In this document: positions 38,664 through 49,802 of the stretch, one piece after another | How positions within the stretch are numbered: the stretch's first letter is position 1 | Layout: every line of letters begins with the position of its first letter | Assembly: GCF_041146795.1 (NCBI RefSeq) | Contig: NC_135187.1 | Location: 21,459,056 to 21,523,055 of the forward strand | DNA from: Maylandia zebra | Taxonomy: Eukaryota; Chordata; Actinopteri; Cichliformes; Cichlidae | Length of the DNA: 64,000 nucleotides | Reading direction: 5' to 3' | Made by a program: the position numbers and the translations under genes | The notes under the pieces: generated by a model | What the model was told of the DNA's origin: nothing | The model's database searches: none | What the model saw: only the letters and a program-made list of their open reading frames with translations

Positions 38664-38760
38664 CAAGCATCCACCAGGTGTTTTTTGTGGCCGGTGGAGG
38701 TGGCAGAAAGTTCAAGCAGTCGTTTAACCCAGCAAGACAAGGTGCTGCTGTAGTGGCTGA
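38664..38760 (-). CDS. Candidate internal exon of an unidentified minus-strand gene
   Basis: A 97-nt segment on the minus strand between an acceptor (CTACACATAG) and a strong donor (GTAAGAGC). One frame is open and reads SHYSSTLSCWVKRLLELSAT, then GHKKHLVDA. Its phase is compatible with the candidate exon at 37851-38082. The protein is not recognised, and no exons further upstream on this strand could be found convincingly. Confidence 0.35.
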
Positions 38761-39239
38761 CTATGTGTAGACACACCAGATGTTTATGTGACACACTTAA
38801 TTTCATCACATTAAAGGCTTCAAGGCAACAGTCATTTTTGATATAGTGCTTTTGTAAAAGAGTCCATAGCGTGCGTTTGATATTTAAGCAGCACTGGCTT
38901 TGAAGCAGCTGGTGTGGATTTCGATTTCTCGGTTTTCATTTGTAGTTTTTAGGTGTTTGCAGTTCATTTGTTATGTGAATAATTAACCAGTTTGTTTGTT
39001 TGGGGGGTTTTTTGTTCGTTGGTTTGTTGTTTTTTACATTTTGTTTGTTGTTGTTGTTTTTTGAGAGGGTAAAAGCTCTGTGTGGGGGGCAAAAGTGGAT
39101 GAAATGGAGTCTCAAAACCAAAGGCTATCACACACTAAGTCATCAGACAACAAATAATGACTGCTCAGCCTTAAACCCAATATTCTCCCAATATAATATA
39201 TAAGGTTAGGATGCAGTTTTCACAGGACTCTGTGCAGTT
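38761..39239. other. Non-coding stretch
   Basis: No exon seen. It includes a T/G-rich low-complexity segment (about 38990-39065). Confidence 0.55.
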
Positions 39240-39745
39240 CCAAAAAATCCTCCTAAAGTTAGACTGTGCAATGTTTAGAGAAACTGCAAAGAAACTGAAG
39301 AGCTATATCTCTGACTCCACAACTCTCAGTTAGCATGTTAAATATTCAACCAGAGTCAACCATGAACTCCTCTCCAACAAAGTATTTTTAAAGTCAGTTG
39401 TGAGGCCATCTGTCCAACAGGTAAAGCTTAAAGGCCAAAACTGAGTCGTGCAGTATCATAATGATCCCAAGCACAGCAGCCAGTCTACATCAGACCGGCT
39501 GGAAAAGGAAAAAAACAAGGTGTAAGAATGGCCAAACCTCACCCTGCTTGAAATGCTGTAGTTTAGAGTTGTGCATGAACATATGCCCACAAAGATCAAT
39601 GAACTGAGGCAATATTATAAATAGGAGTGGACCAAAACTTTTAGAGACCGATAAAGGCATACTAAAAATGATTAATGCTAAAGGTGTTAGCAGCTGCTAC
39701 AAGCTGTTGAATTATGGGGGTACTTTTTTTGACACAACTGTATTT
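39240..39745 (+). mobile_element. Decayed Tc1/mariner-like transposon fragment
   Basis: The stretch TATCATAATGATCCCAAGCA (39456-39475) encodes a relic of the H-N-D-P-K motif at the second catalytic Asp, followed by diverged C-terminal transposase sequence (for example the region at 39570-39700). It ends near GAATTATGGGGGTACTTTTT, typical of the 3' end of a Tc1-like family in fish. Frameshifts and stops are many; the 5' half is missing. Confidence 0.65.
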
Positions 39746-42116
39746 CTAATGTATCTTTGGTTATTTTTAAGTTTCCATTCAAGCTGCAATTGCTAATTAG
39801 GCAACATTTTTTATCTTCATCATTTTGCCTTTTAACTCTATAAGATCCAACTGTTTTGTAGCCAATTCTCCTTTCTTCCGATCTGTGAAATCATTCAAGT
39901 GCGGAGGAGGTCTGGAGGAGTCGTTTTACGTCCTTGTTGTCACTCGCAAAGTGAAGCCAGGCTCTGAGGTTCCCTTTGACTAAACTTTTTTAATCTTTTT
40001 TTTATATAAGTGTACAATACCATCACTAAAACCAATTGTTATCAGAGTCACACCACAGCACCTGTGCACCAATTTTGCACTTTTCATTCTGTTCCTTTTG
40101 AGACTGAAATGCCACAATTTTCATTTGAAGAAGCAGATGCAGTGAAATGTGCTAAATTACCTTAAATACCACTTTTGCCTTTCACAAGACATGGTAGGTT
40201 TGAGGTCAGGCATGAAGGGGCAGGCATATGTGGTCCTTAAAGAACTTTTGGGTGGGGTTTTTCTTTTCTTCCTAAAGTTTGACCCAGGTCTATTTGACCC
40301 TGCAAGAACACCATTTTTAGTGTCCTGAAATCTTAGAGAAGAGAGAAATAAAGAAAAGAAAAGAAAAGAAAAGAAAAGAAAAGAAAAGAAAAGAAAAGAA
40401 AAGAAAAGAAAAGAAAAGAAAAGAAAAGAAAAATGCTTTATTATTGTGGCATGTGGACCTGGGAGGAAACAACACTTTTCCATACTGGGGGGGGGGGGAG
40501 AACTGCAGATTCCTTCCTCAAGAAAACGCCGCCAGTCGACGTCTATCATACTAAAATAAAACTGCATGAACCAGAGATCTGAAAGAGGTGGAGCTAATAC
40601 GGGGAGCTGATGGGAGGAGTTATAAAAATCTGAGGTCTCTGATTTCCATTGGTGTTAACAGTTTTTTTTCTCTCTCTTTCTTTGAATGTAAAACTCTGTC
40701 ATTAACTGAGCACCAGCACTTTTCAGTTGGTGCTTTGCTAACTGACAAATGCAGTGTTAGTTTTATCCTGCAGTAAACAAGACTCTGTGTTTTGTCTTTA
40801 TATGCTATGTTTAATTTTTTTAAAAGAATGAATATGTCTGGAGATCATTGTCTCTCTTTTCTCTCTGTGTCAGCCTGGGCTTTCAGTGCATTTTCCCAGA
40901 TGTGTAATGATATATGGCTGTGCTGAACCTGCCCCTACCCAACCAGAGAGAGAGAGAGAGAGAGAGCATGTGTGAGGGGGTAGAGAGAAACTCCAGACAG
41001 CTGAACTCACTTAGATGTGTTCCTCATGTGTGCTGTAATATGGAAAAGATTTCAGTTCTCTCCCTTCAGCTCACCAAAACTGAGCTCAGTTTAACCCTTT
41101 AGCAGCCAGCGCACTCCAACTTCACTGAACCGGATTAGTCTCTGCTTAATGCAGGTCCTTTATAATCTATGCCCACTCTGTACTTACCGAGCTACTTGTG
41201 CTAATGAATAGCCTGCCATATAAAGTATTTATATGGCAAGCACAACAACATTGGAAATCTGAACAATATCAAAAGATAAAGTCTTCTTTGAAGAAGAACT
41301 AAAGAAAAAATGATGACCTTCTTAATCTATATACACATTTAATCTGACCGGCAGAGCTCTCATGTTTACATAGATAATGCTATGTAATCTATCATCTTAA
41401 TTTCGCATTTTAACATGCTAACATTAGCCATCCTGCAAGATGAGCAGCATATTTCACTGATAGTAATTTGACTGACTAACTGATACTGCATTCCAGACTC
41501 AGACAAATGAATAATGTCCATCTTTGACAAAACAAAAATGAAATACTGATATCAGGTTAATAATACACATGATATAATACGATAATAATACTGTAACTAT
41601 CTGGCTGTAGTAATGATCTGGTTGACAGCCCAACATTGCAGGTAGCAGCAATGTTACCCACCTATAGAGTCTGTAAAAGAAGGATGTAGCTATTAGGATA
41701 TTGCCCATTGTTTTGTTAAGTCCTATTTTCAACCCTTGAGATCAAAGACATTCAGTACAACTACTCAGTTTTCAAGATGAGTGTTTTCACCATCACCATC
41801 ATGCTGTTTTCAAACCAGATGTGATGAGAGAGTGGCCGGTCTACCTGTGAAATCAGATGCTTGTTAAGTAAAACTAACTTGGACAGTTCTCCTTTCTGTT
41901 TGACCTGGACTGACAAACTGGATAATGTTCTATTCAGTTTGACACAAGATGAGATCAGATGAGAGGGGAGTTTGCTCATAGACTTCTATAGGACCAGAAG
42001 ACAGAATGCAGTTTTAAGGGACTCCCAAGCTAGCTTCATTCAGACCGAAAGCTTCACTGAATGGACAAAAGTACTAGGTCACCTGCTCATTTTATCTAGA
42101 GAAGCTACAATGACTT
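39746..42116. other. Non-coding stretch with an AAAAG array
   Basis: No exon recognised. It contains the AAAAG array at 40351-40433, an 11-nt G run near 40488 and a GA tract near 40946-40966. The segment 41985-42116 may be the upstream part of the LINE fragment that follows. Confidence 0.55.
40351..40433 (+). repeat. (AAAAG)n microsatellite, about 83 bp
   Basis: About 16 uninterrupted pentanucleotide units. The poly-Phe-Ser minus-strand frame across it is an artefact. Confidence 0.97.
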
Positions 42117-42285
42117 GGGAACCCTACCATTCAAAGGCATAACATACATTTTCACTGCTATGCAGATGATAACCAGCTTTATCTATCAAGGATATCAGAT
42201 AACAAACATCAATTAGTTAAACTGCAGGAATGTCTTAAAGACACGAAGACCTGAGTGACCTCTAATTTCCTGCTTCTCAATTCAG
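42117..42285 (+). mobile_element. L2-like LINE reverse-transcriptase fragment
   Basis: The frame reads HFHCYADDNQLYLS, the YADD catalytic motif of a non-LTR reverse transcriptase, followed by KLQECLKDTKT, a stop and VTSNFLLLNS. The wording matches the L2/Maui type common in fish. Only about 55 codons remain, so it is a relic. Confidence 0.75.
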
Positions 42286-42289
42286 TTCC

Positions 42290-42485
42290 TGACTCCTCCA
42301 GTCTGCATGCCCAAGTATCCTTGAGCAAGATACCCAACCCCTAGTGTGAGTGTGCATTAGAAAGTGCTTAACATGGACAAAAAGCATGAATATGTCTGTG
42401 ATTGGCTGAATGTGACTTACACTAGAAAGCACTTTGAGTGCTTAGCTGAGTAAAAAAGGCACTATACAAGCAATAGTCCATTTAC
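42290..42485 (+). repeat. SINE-like repeat tail
   Basis: It contains CCTTGAGCAAGATACCCAAC and ends in AAGGCACTATACAAGCAA followed by TAGTCCATTTAC. It shares this tail layout with the copies at 36466-36606 and 44830-45078. It abuts the LINE fragment, so it may be part of the same retroposed unit. Confidence 0.5.
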
Positions 42486-44077
42486 AGTATTTTCTCCATG
42501 TGCGAAATTGAAAAATAACTCTGAGAATATACTGCCACTTCATTTTCTTTCTGGTAGTTTCTATCATATTGAACCAAATCTGCACATGCAAAATTTGTGC
42601 TTTTTATATATTCACATATGGCAAAAAAAATACGTTTAAAAAATCCTGCAAATGTCATATACGTTTAATAACTTTGTATCATTCTCACTTTAAAAAAGTA
42701 AATGCTATAATGTTACATTAGCTAAGATAGAACTAATTAATAACTGTTTTAGTGCCAAAGCAGACTAGACGATGTTCTCATACAATAACTGAAACCTTTT
42801 GTATTAATAAACTAAAAAAAAAAAATCCCATGTTTATTTAAACTTCTAAAGAAGAAACTAAATATACTGACATTAACTTGCTTTACTCTTGTATGAGATG
42901 GACTTTTTTTTCCCCCTCCTCTCAAACCACGGCCCAGCTCTATCTAGCAATTAACTGCCTGCCTTGGACTCTGGTGACATTGTGTGGGGATATTTCTGTC
43001 ACGTTTATTATGCGTTTGCTGACCAGACTGTGAGTCATGTGGACATGCAGGCAAATCTAACCATGTGTTAGTCCCAGCCAAGGGAGGTGCCCTACTTTGA
43101 TTTTTATCCTCTTGCCTTCTATTTTTTAAGCGCTTCTCACATTCCTTCTCATCTCTTCAGCTCTTTCTGTGACAGAAGGTTTTCAGAGGCAGCTGCTTTG
43201 TTAAAAAGTCTTTTTTTTTATGTGTATTAAGTGAAAGAACCATTCCTTCTGACTCATCTGCTCCACCATACTCACTTGTGTTTCCTGACACATATTTATG
43301 CTCTCACCCCACCACCACCACCTCCAAATCCAGCTCTTTGATAACCCCACCTCCTTGTAGTTAAGGTCTAAAATCTCAAGAAATATATTCCAGTGGAAAA
43401 CAGCCTGCAGATGTGGTAACCCGAGGGAGTGAAGTCAGACAGGGAGGAAGAGACACAAAAGCAGTGGTGGCAGTGAAAGCAGGAGAAAAGAGAGGTAGGA
43501 GGGAATACAGGAAAGGACGGAGAAGAAAGGGAAGGAGTGTTAAATATACAGAGACACATCACAAACTTGGCTGAGGTGTTATATAATTTAAAGCACTTGA
43601 AGTATATGACTGCTCCTTGGTCTGTCTGTTACTTCTCCCCACCGTTACTTCCTCTGTTACATTTACAAAGTCAGTCAGCGGGGTTAGTAATGCCAGTGGC
43701 TTCAGCATTCTGATATGTGCTCGGGCCTGTCGAGCCAACGGGAGCACTTACAGACTCACGCAAATGTTTGCTGTGAGGAGAACAGTGAAGAAAGCTGCTG
43801 CAGACAATAAATGTGGACTTTTTTTGCTGGTTCACGTTGCTGATGTTTGTATGATCTGTGAAGAACATGCGAACATGTTGTCTGGAAGGTCAGAGGCTGT
43901 TTCCCGCTGTTACCAAGTCCTGTTCTTGTTGATGCCTACTAATCTCATTAAAACCTTTGAAATGTGCAAGCAAACACTCTTAAATCCCAGAAGACTTGAT
44001 CTCATTCTTTTTGGTTATGATGGCAGAGGTGAAGTTAAAAAATACACACAACAAGTCAAACTTCAATACAGTTGGAT
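42486..44077. other. Non-coding stretch
   Basis: No exon recognised. The 177-aa + strand frame at 43617-44150 is the longest open frame in the window, but it has no recognisable domain and its end lies in a dispersed repeat, so I do not call it a gene. Confidence 0.5.
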
Positions 44078-44160
44078 TCAGTTCATTTTTATTTATATAG
44101 CACCAAATCACAACAACATTAGCCTCGAAGTGGTTTATACAGTCAGGTAAAGAGGCTACA
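44078..44160 (+). repeat. Dispersed teleost repeat, copy 2 (partial)
   Basis: It contains TTTTATTTATATAGCACC followed by AATCACAACAACATTAGCC and a GGTAAAGAGGCTACAATAA segment. It is a truncated relative of the repeat at 30693-30920. Confidence 0.6.
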
Positions 44161-44619
44161 ATAACAGAGCAAAAACAGACATTTCTATTGGTTGATATGG
44201 TGCAATCAGCACCCACGATTGGATTTGAAGTGAGATGATGTGACGTTTGAGAACACAACTGTTGTACTTAATACACTGAATTATCCTGTGCATCAGGTGA
44301 CTTGGGTAAACACTGCTGTGGCCCCAAACACTCAGGTAGGTAGACATATTGCTTCTTTAAAGTTTTACATTTTGAACTGGAAAGTTAATTTTCTAGTGGC
44401 CTCCAAAGCCTGTGTACCCCTCCATTCATGTTTTAAACTGCTTATCCAACTTAAAGTCTCAGTGTTTTCTAGCTGTTACAGGAGCAAAGTCGAGGTGCAC
44501 AGGTTGCCGGTCCATCACAGGGCTATGTACAGCATTTCTGATCAATTTTATTTTATACAAAATAAAGAAAATGTGCTTTTAAAAGAAAAGTAAAGGATGT
44601 GTCTAATTCAGGGTCACGG

Positions 44620-45078
44620 TGGGTTTGGAAAAAAGGGTGCTGCAGACAGTCCCAGCTGTCACAGGGTGAGAGGTGGGGTACACTCTGGACAGGTCACCAG
44701 TCTATCAAGTCTGTCAGAGAGGAGAACATGCAAACTCCACATGAAAAGGCCCCAGCTGGCCTCTTTGCTTTTAGGCTACGGTGCTTACCACCCCACCATC
44801 ATGCCACCCAAGATATTTCTAAGTTATCCCAAACTTTTGGAAGGTTGGTGCCTTGATCCCTGCCTGCTCAGGTTTCCCGGCTGCATGCCTAACTATCCTT
44901 GAGAAGATAGGTGCAGGTTGCTCTCCAAAGCATTCAGTGGAGTGTGAATGTTAAATAAAAAGCGCTTTGTTGTACAAAAAAGTGCTTGCACGAATGCGTG
45001 AATAAGGCACGTTATATAAAGTGCTTTGATTGCGCAAATCGAGTAGAAAAGCACTATGTAAGAACCAGTCCTTTTACC
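44620..45078. repeat. Composite of two dispersed retroposon repeats
   Basis: The segment 44620-44820 holds words such as GGTGAGAGGTGGGGTACACT, ACAGGTCACCAGTCTAT and GAGAACATGCAAACTCCACA; on the minus strand it matches the repeat at 49670-49800. The segment 44830-45078 ends TCGAGTAGAAAAGCACTATG and belongs with the SINE-like copies at 36.5 and 42.4 kb. Frames over it are artefacts. Confidence 0.6.
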
Positions 45079-46004
45079 ATCATGGCTTCCCTGTGATTGG
45101 GACACTTCTTGAGAGTAGGTTTGGATGATACTCTAATGACATACTGCATGAAAATAGCAAGAAACAAGAAGCAATCAGAGAGCACAAACTTTCAAGGCAG
45201 CTCACTCTCTGGCCAGTATTTACTTTTTAGGGAATAGTATTGTACTTTTAAACTTACTTTAAATCATGGGCAGTTAGTAAAAATAACATATTCTGGGTTC
45301 AACTTGAAAGAAAGTAAAAGTGAGATCAGAAGTCAAGTGTCACACCACATTTGGATGCAAACTATATAGTGATATTTAGAATCCACACATGCATGTTTCA
45401 TTTACTAAATGCTGCTAACAGAGACAAAGTCAGTAGAATTTTATCCATAGTTGAAACTTGAACTAAAAACTTGAACTAAAAACTTGAACGCTCTATCTTA
45501 TTTGACCTTAATAGAAGAGGTGATATTCTGAATCTCCACATATCACACCCCATGTGTTGTCAAATCAAACAACAGGCATAGGAAATATAGTTTTAAACAT
45601 AACATCATTATTACTTTGACTTTCAGATTAATCTGTTGGCCTTGGAGGAGAGGTCAGAGGTCAAATGTGACATGACATTTTAAATCTTTCGGTGCTTTCT
45701 ATACGTTGGCAATGTACACCAGACGTGCAAAAATAATATCTTCTACGCTGTAAGGCTGTTTGTGCGTTTCTGACCAATAATTGTTGGCTATTATTAAATG
45801 ATACCCCTACAAAGTATTTTTCAGAATTCATTCAAACTTTTTAAGCTTTATAGCTTAAAAAGTTTTCACCTTTATTCTGTCTGTAAACTTTGTTTCATTT
45901 ACAGACATAATGACACACACTATCAAAAACATAACCTCCTTGTCCATGGTAATAAAGGGGCATTTAAAATAAATCTGGTTTTCACTTGAGGCCAAATTTT
46001 TATA
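45079..46004. other. Non-coding stretch
   Basis: No exon or element recognised apart from a short tandem of AACTTGAACTAAA units near 45458-45489. It ends in the TA target site (46003-46004) of the next element. Confidence 0.55.
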
Positions 46005-47604
46005 TTGTGGCTTGCAAAAGTATTCGGCCCCCTTGAACTTTCCCACATTTTGTCACATTACAGCCACAAACATGAATCAGTTTTATTGGAATTCCACGTG
46101 AAAGACCAACACAAAGTGGTGTACACGTGAGAAGTGGAACGAAAATCATACATGCTTCCAAACATTTTTTACAAATAAATAACTGAAAAGTGGGGTGTGT
46201 GTAATTATTCAGCCCCCTTTGGTCTGAGTGCAGTCAGTTGCCCACAGATATTGCCTGATGAGTGCTAATGACTGAATAAAGTGCACCTGTGTGTAATCTA
46301 ATGTCAGTACAAATACAGCTGCTCTGTGACGGCCTCAGAGGTTGTCTAAGAGAATATTGGGAGCAACAACACCATGAAGTCCAAAGAACACACCAGACAG
46401 GTCAGGAATAAAGTTATTGAGAAATTTAAAGCAGGCTTAGGCTACAAAAAGATTTCCCAAGCTTTGAACATCCCACGGAGCACTGTTCAAGCCATCATTC
46501 AGAAATAGAAGGAGTATGGCACAACTGTAAACCTACCAAGACAAGGCCGTCCACCTAAACTCACAGACCGAACAAGGAGAGCGCTGATCAGAAATGCAGC
46601 CAAGAGGCCCATGGTGACTCTGGATGAGCTGCAGAGATCTACAGCTCAGGTGGGGGAATCTGTCCATAGGACAACTATTAGTCGTGCACTGCACAAAGTT
46701 GGCCTTTATGGAAGAGTGGCAAGAAGAAAGCCATTGTTAACAGAAAACCATAAGAAGTCCCGTTTGCAGTTTGCCACAAGCCATGTGGGGGACACAGCAA
46801 ACATGTGGAAGAAGGTGCTCTGGTCAGATGAGACCAAAATGGAACTTTTTGGCCAAAATGCAAAACGATATGTGTGGCGGGAAACTAACACTGCACATCG
46901 CTCTGAACACACCATCCCCACTGTCAAATATGGTGGTGGCAGCATCATGCTCTGGGGGGGGCTTCTCTTCAGCAGGGACAGGGAAGCTGGTCAGAGTTGA
47001 TGGGAAGATGGATGGAGCCAAATACAGGGCAATCTTGGAAGAAAACCTCTTGGAGTGGAAAAGACTTGAGACTGGGGCGGAGGTTCACCTTCCAGCAGGA
47101 CGACGACCCTAAACATGAAGCCAGGGCACCAATGGAATGGTTTAAAACAAAACATATCCATGTGTTAGAATGGCCCAGTCAAAGTCCAGATCTAAATCCA
47201 ATCGAGAATCTGTGGCAAGATCTGAAAACTGCTGTTCACAAACGCTGTCCATCTGACTGAGCTGGAGCTGTTTTGCAAAGAGGAATGGGCAAAGATTTCA
47301 GTCTCTAGATGTGCAAAGCTGGTAGAGACAGACCCTAAAAGACTGGCAGCTGTAATTGCAGCAAAAGGTGGTTCTACAAAGTATTGAATCAGGGGGCTGA
47401 ATAATTACGCACACCCCACTTTTCAGTTATTTATTTGTAAAAAATGTTTGGAATCATGCATAATTTTTGTTCCACTTCTCACGTGTGCACCACTTTGTGT
47501 TGGTCTTTCACGTGGAATTCCAATAAAATTGATTCATGTTTGTGGCTGTAATGTGACAAAATGTGGAAAAATTCAAGGGGGCCGAATACTTTTGCAAGCC
47601 ACTG
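46005..47604 (+). mobile_element. Tc1-like DNA transposon, 1600 bp, both ends present
   Basis: The element lies between two TA dinucleotides (46003-46004 and 47605-47606), the Tc1/mariner target duplication. The terminal inverted repeats are about 215 bp long (46005-46219 and 47390-47604), both carrying GTGGCTTGCAAAAGTATTCG at the tip with few differences. Length and layout are those of an intact Tc1 element. The transposase inside is broken (next entry), but the ends could still be recognised in trans by a related active copy. Confidence 0.95.
46374..47387 (+). pseudogene. Tc1-type transposase pseudogene
   Basis: It begins MKSKEHTRQV with a helix-turn-helix segment (KISQALNIPRSTVQAIIQ), then [10 protein letters not shown], the first catalytic Asp in WSDET, the second in QQDDDPKH and the Glu in [11 protein letters not shown], so the DDE core remains legible. 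It ends AAKGGSTKY plus stop. It is inactivated by an in-frame TAG at 46506-46508, a frameshift in the G run near 46953-46960, another near 47070-47085 and a third near 47255. It is a decayed transposon gene of a type known to move DNA by cut and paste. Confidence 0.93.
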
Positions 47605-47606
47605 TA

Positions 47607-48034
47607 GCATATTTTGCATTTTCATTATTTACTCAGTTTAATTCAATAGAAAATATCATAAACCTTCAGTTGTTTTGTTTTCTGGTTTGAGTTGGTGTTT
47701 TTTGGAAGATGTTCTTCTGTTTCATGAGTTTACTTCACCTTTATTATCTGCAAGCATCACTAACAGCTCCACTGGAAACTGGTGGAAATATCTAACTTGG
47801 CATTGTCCAAAAGATCAAAACCCCTACAGAGACAGAAAATGTACACAATATTAATTCACTGAACCGCTGCTGGTGTTAAATCATATTTGGACTGACCCTG
47901 ATTAGCTCCTCTCATAGTAAAACTTACACAAAAAAAGCCTAGTGAAGAAGAAATTTGGCAGTGGATGATCGGAGGTGTCAGAATATAAGGAAGCTAATGC
48001 TTTACTTATTCCAATTATATCGTCCCATTGTTTA
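47607..48034. other. Spacer between two transposons
   Basis: No gene or repeat recognised. It separates the two TA-flanked elements. Confidence 0.6.
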
Positions 48035-49028
48035 CAGTTTTTTACAGACGCTAGGACACATTTCTCAATACTTAGGTCACTTTTGCAAAACTCTTCACAC
48101 AATCCTCCTAACTGACCGTCAGCTTGGCAAAGCAGTTCATTTCACATTCAAAATGCACTACAACTACCAAAACACTTCATTCAGGTCTCAAATAACCTCA
48201 TTCTTCCAGAACACTAGCAAAGGTTGACAGCCGACAAACACACTTTGTCACCCACAAAACAATGACCTAAAAAACACTAACAACATGTAGCATTACACAG
48301 TGTTTTCTTGTGTAAAACAAGGACACATCTCTGTTTATAATTTCAATATATGTTACTGGAATGAATCAGACATCATGCAGAATTCGTTAATATTTGTTTA
48401 TGTATTTTTTTATTTTTTTGCACTAAGTAATCCCAAAATACAAGAATTTGTATACACACCATCCACTGATACACATACAATAGTAATGCTAATCTACTCG
48501 GTCTTCTCCATTTGGCCACAGGTTCTCATCCACATCACATCTTATGTCATCTAGGGCAATACACCTAGGAAAGAATCTTCTGGCATGCCAGAATTGAAGG
48601 AGTTGAAAAATTGAAGGAGTAACACTTGTGTAGATGTTCATCTACAATGAGAATAAGCTGTGGCTGGTTAAACTGCATTTTTAGATTTAAAATATGTTTC
48701 AATAAAATATTGTTGTTGAATTTTGCTGTCTTTTCAAGTTTTGCATTGTGTTATTGTTTTGGCCATAAGTTTAACAGTTTTGAAAACAGTATGTAAGCAC
48801 ATGCAAAATGTCCTGTACGTACAAAGATTGTTGGCAGTTGTTGTGTCTGAGTGAGAAGATAATTCATGAAATTTGAGAGATGTAGTCATTGAATGCATTT
48901 TGTGCCAAAACAATGATAACTGATCCTCAGTTTAGCCCACATAGACTTCTGTTGTGCTCACTGTGTGAGGAGTTTTGCAAACGTGACCTAAGTATTGAGA
49001 AATGTGTCCTAGCGTCTGTAAAAAACTG
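48035..49028 (-). mobile_element. TA-flanked TIR element related to Tc1/mariner-IS630 types, 994 bp
   Basis: The terminal inverted repeats are about 67 bp with two differences; both begin CAGTTTTTTACAGACGCTAG on their own strand. TA dinucleotides flank both ends (48033-48034, 49029-49030). The minus strand at about 48490-48590 reads RRFFPRCIALDDIRCDVDE, resembling the C-terminus of an animal transposase family of the IS630-Tc1-mariner group. The rest of the transposase is deleted, so this is a deletion derivative. The frames at 47902-48102 and in 48889-49305 are the same TIR read at the two ends. Confidence 0.85.
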
Positions 49029-49192
49029 TAAGTCAAACTTCTCTGTTGACCTAGAGCTTTTAGTTCAAGTTCAGCTGAGTTTGATCCGGTTCAGTTTTTC
49101 CTTCAATGCTCTTGTGTGCAGAAAACGAAAAAGAAGTGCCTGGAATATACGCTGTAATTTAAAAACCTCAGCCGCCCCTGCATGTCTGCTGA

Positions 49193-49197
<5 letters not shown>

Positions 49198-49287
<90 letters not shown>
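49198..49287 (+). repeat. (GT)n microsatellite, about 90 bp
   Basis: An uninterrupted GT array; a second array starts 160 bp later. The Cys-Val frames are artefacts. Confidence 0.98.
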
Positions 49288-49290
<3 letters not shown>

Positions 49291-49446
49291 CAATGTACTG
49301 CTTAATTAGTGCTCATATTGCTGTGTATTTCTATCACAGATGACAGCGTTTACCATCACTCTCTGTTTCCCTTAATCTGAAATGTTATTTGAATCTTTCC
49401 TCACAGAGATGACTCTGTCGTGTCTCCCTCTGCTTCAGTGAGTTAA

Positions 49447-49448
<2 letters not shown>

Positions 49449-49529
<81 letters not shown>
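49449..49529 (+). repeat. (GT)n microsatellite, about 80 bp
   Basis: A GT array that ends in GCGCGT. It is separated from the array at 49198-49287 by ordinary unique sequence. Confidence 0.98.
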
Positions 49530-49669
49530 TGTGCATTTCCGCATGTGTGTCTGCCGCTCCTCTTTAATTACCGACTCTCTCTTTTTCTCTGCACCGTTGC
49601 TAAACTTCCTGCTGGTGTCTGAGTGTGTGGGCAACATGCCAATGACAGTCTTTTCATTTCACAGAATAG

Positions 49670-49802
49670 AGTGGCATGGTAGTGCAGTGGTTACCCCTGT
49701 CTCCTCACAGCAAGTCGGTCCCACGTTTGAATCCTGGACGGCGCATCTCTGCGTGGAGTTTGCTCCGGGTTCTTCCTGCAGTCCGAACACATGCAGTTAG
49801 CT
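49670..49802 (+). mobile_element. tRNA-like dispersed retroposon
   Basis: The head GTGGCATGGTAGTGCAGTGG is A-box-like and GTTTGAATCCT is B-box-like, followed by TGCGTGGAGTTTGCTCCGGG and ending in CACATGCAGTTAG. It is a widespread fish repeat; a minus-strand relative lies in 44620-44820. Confidence 0.65.

Noticed and set aside
43617..44150. 177-codon open frame, longest in the window
   Set aside because: No recognisable domain, no splice or promoter context, and its 3' part reads into a dispersed repeat.
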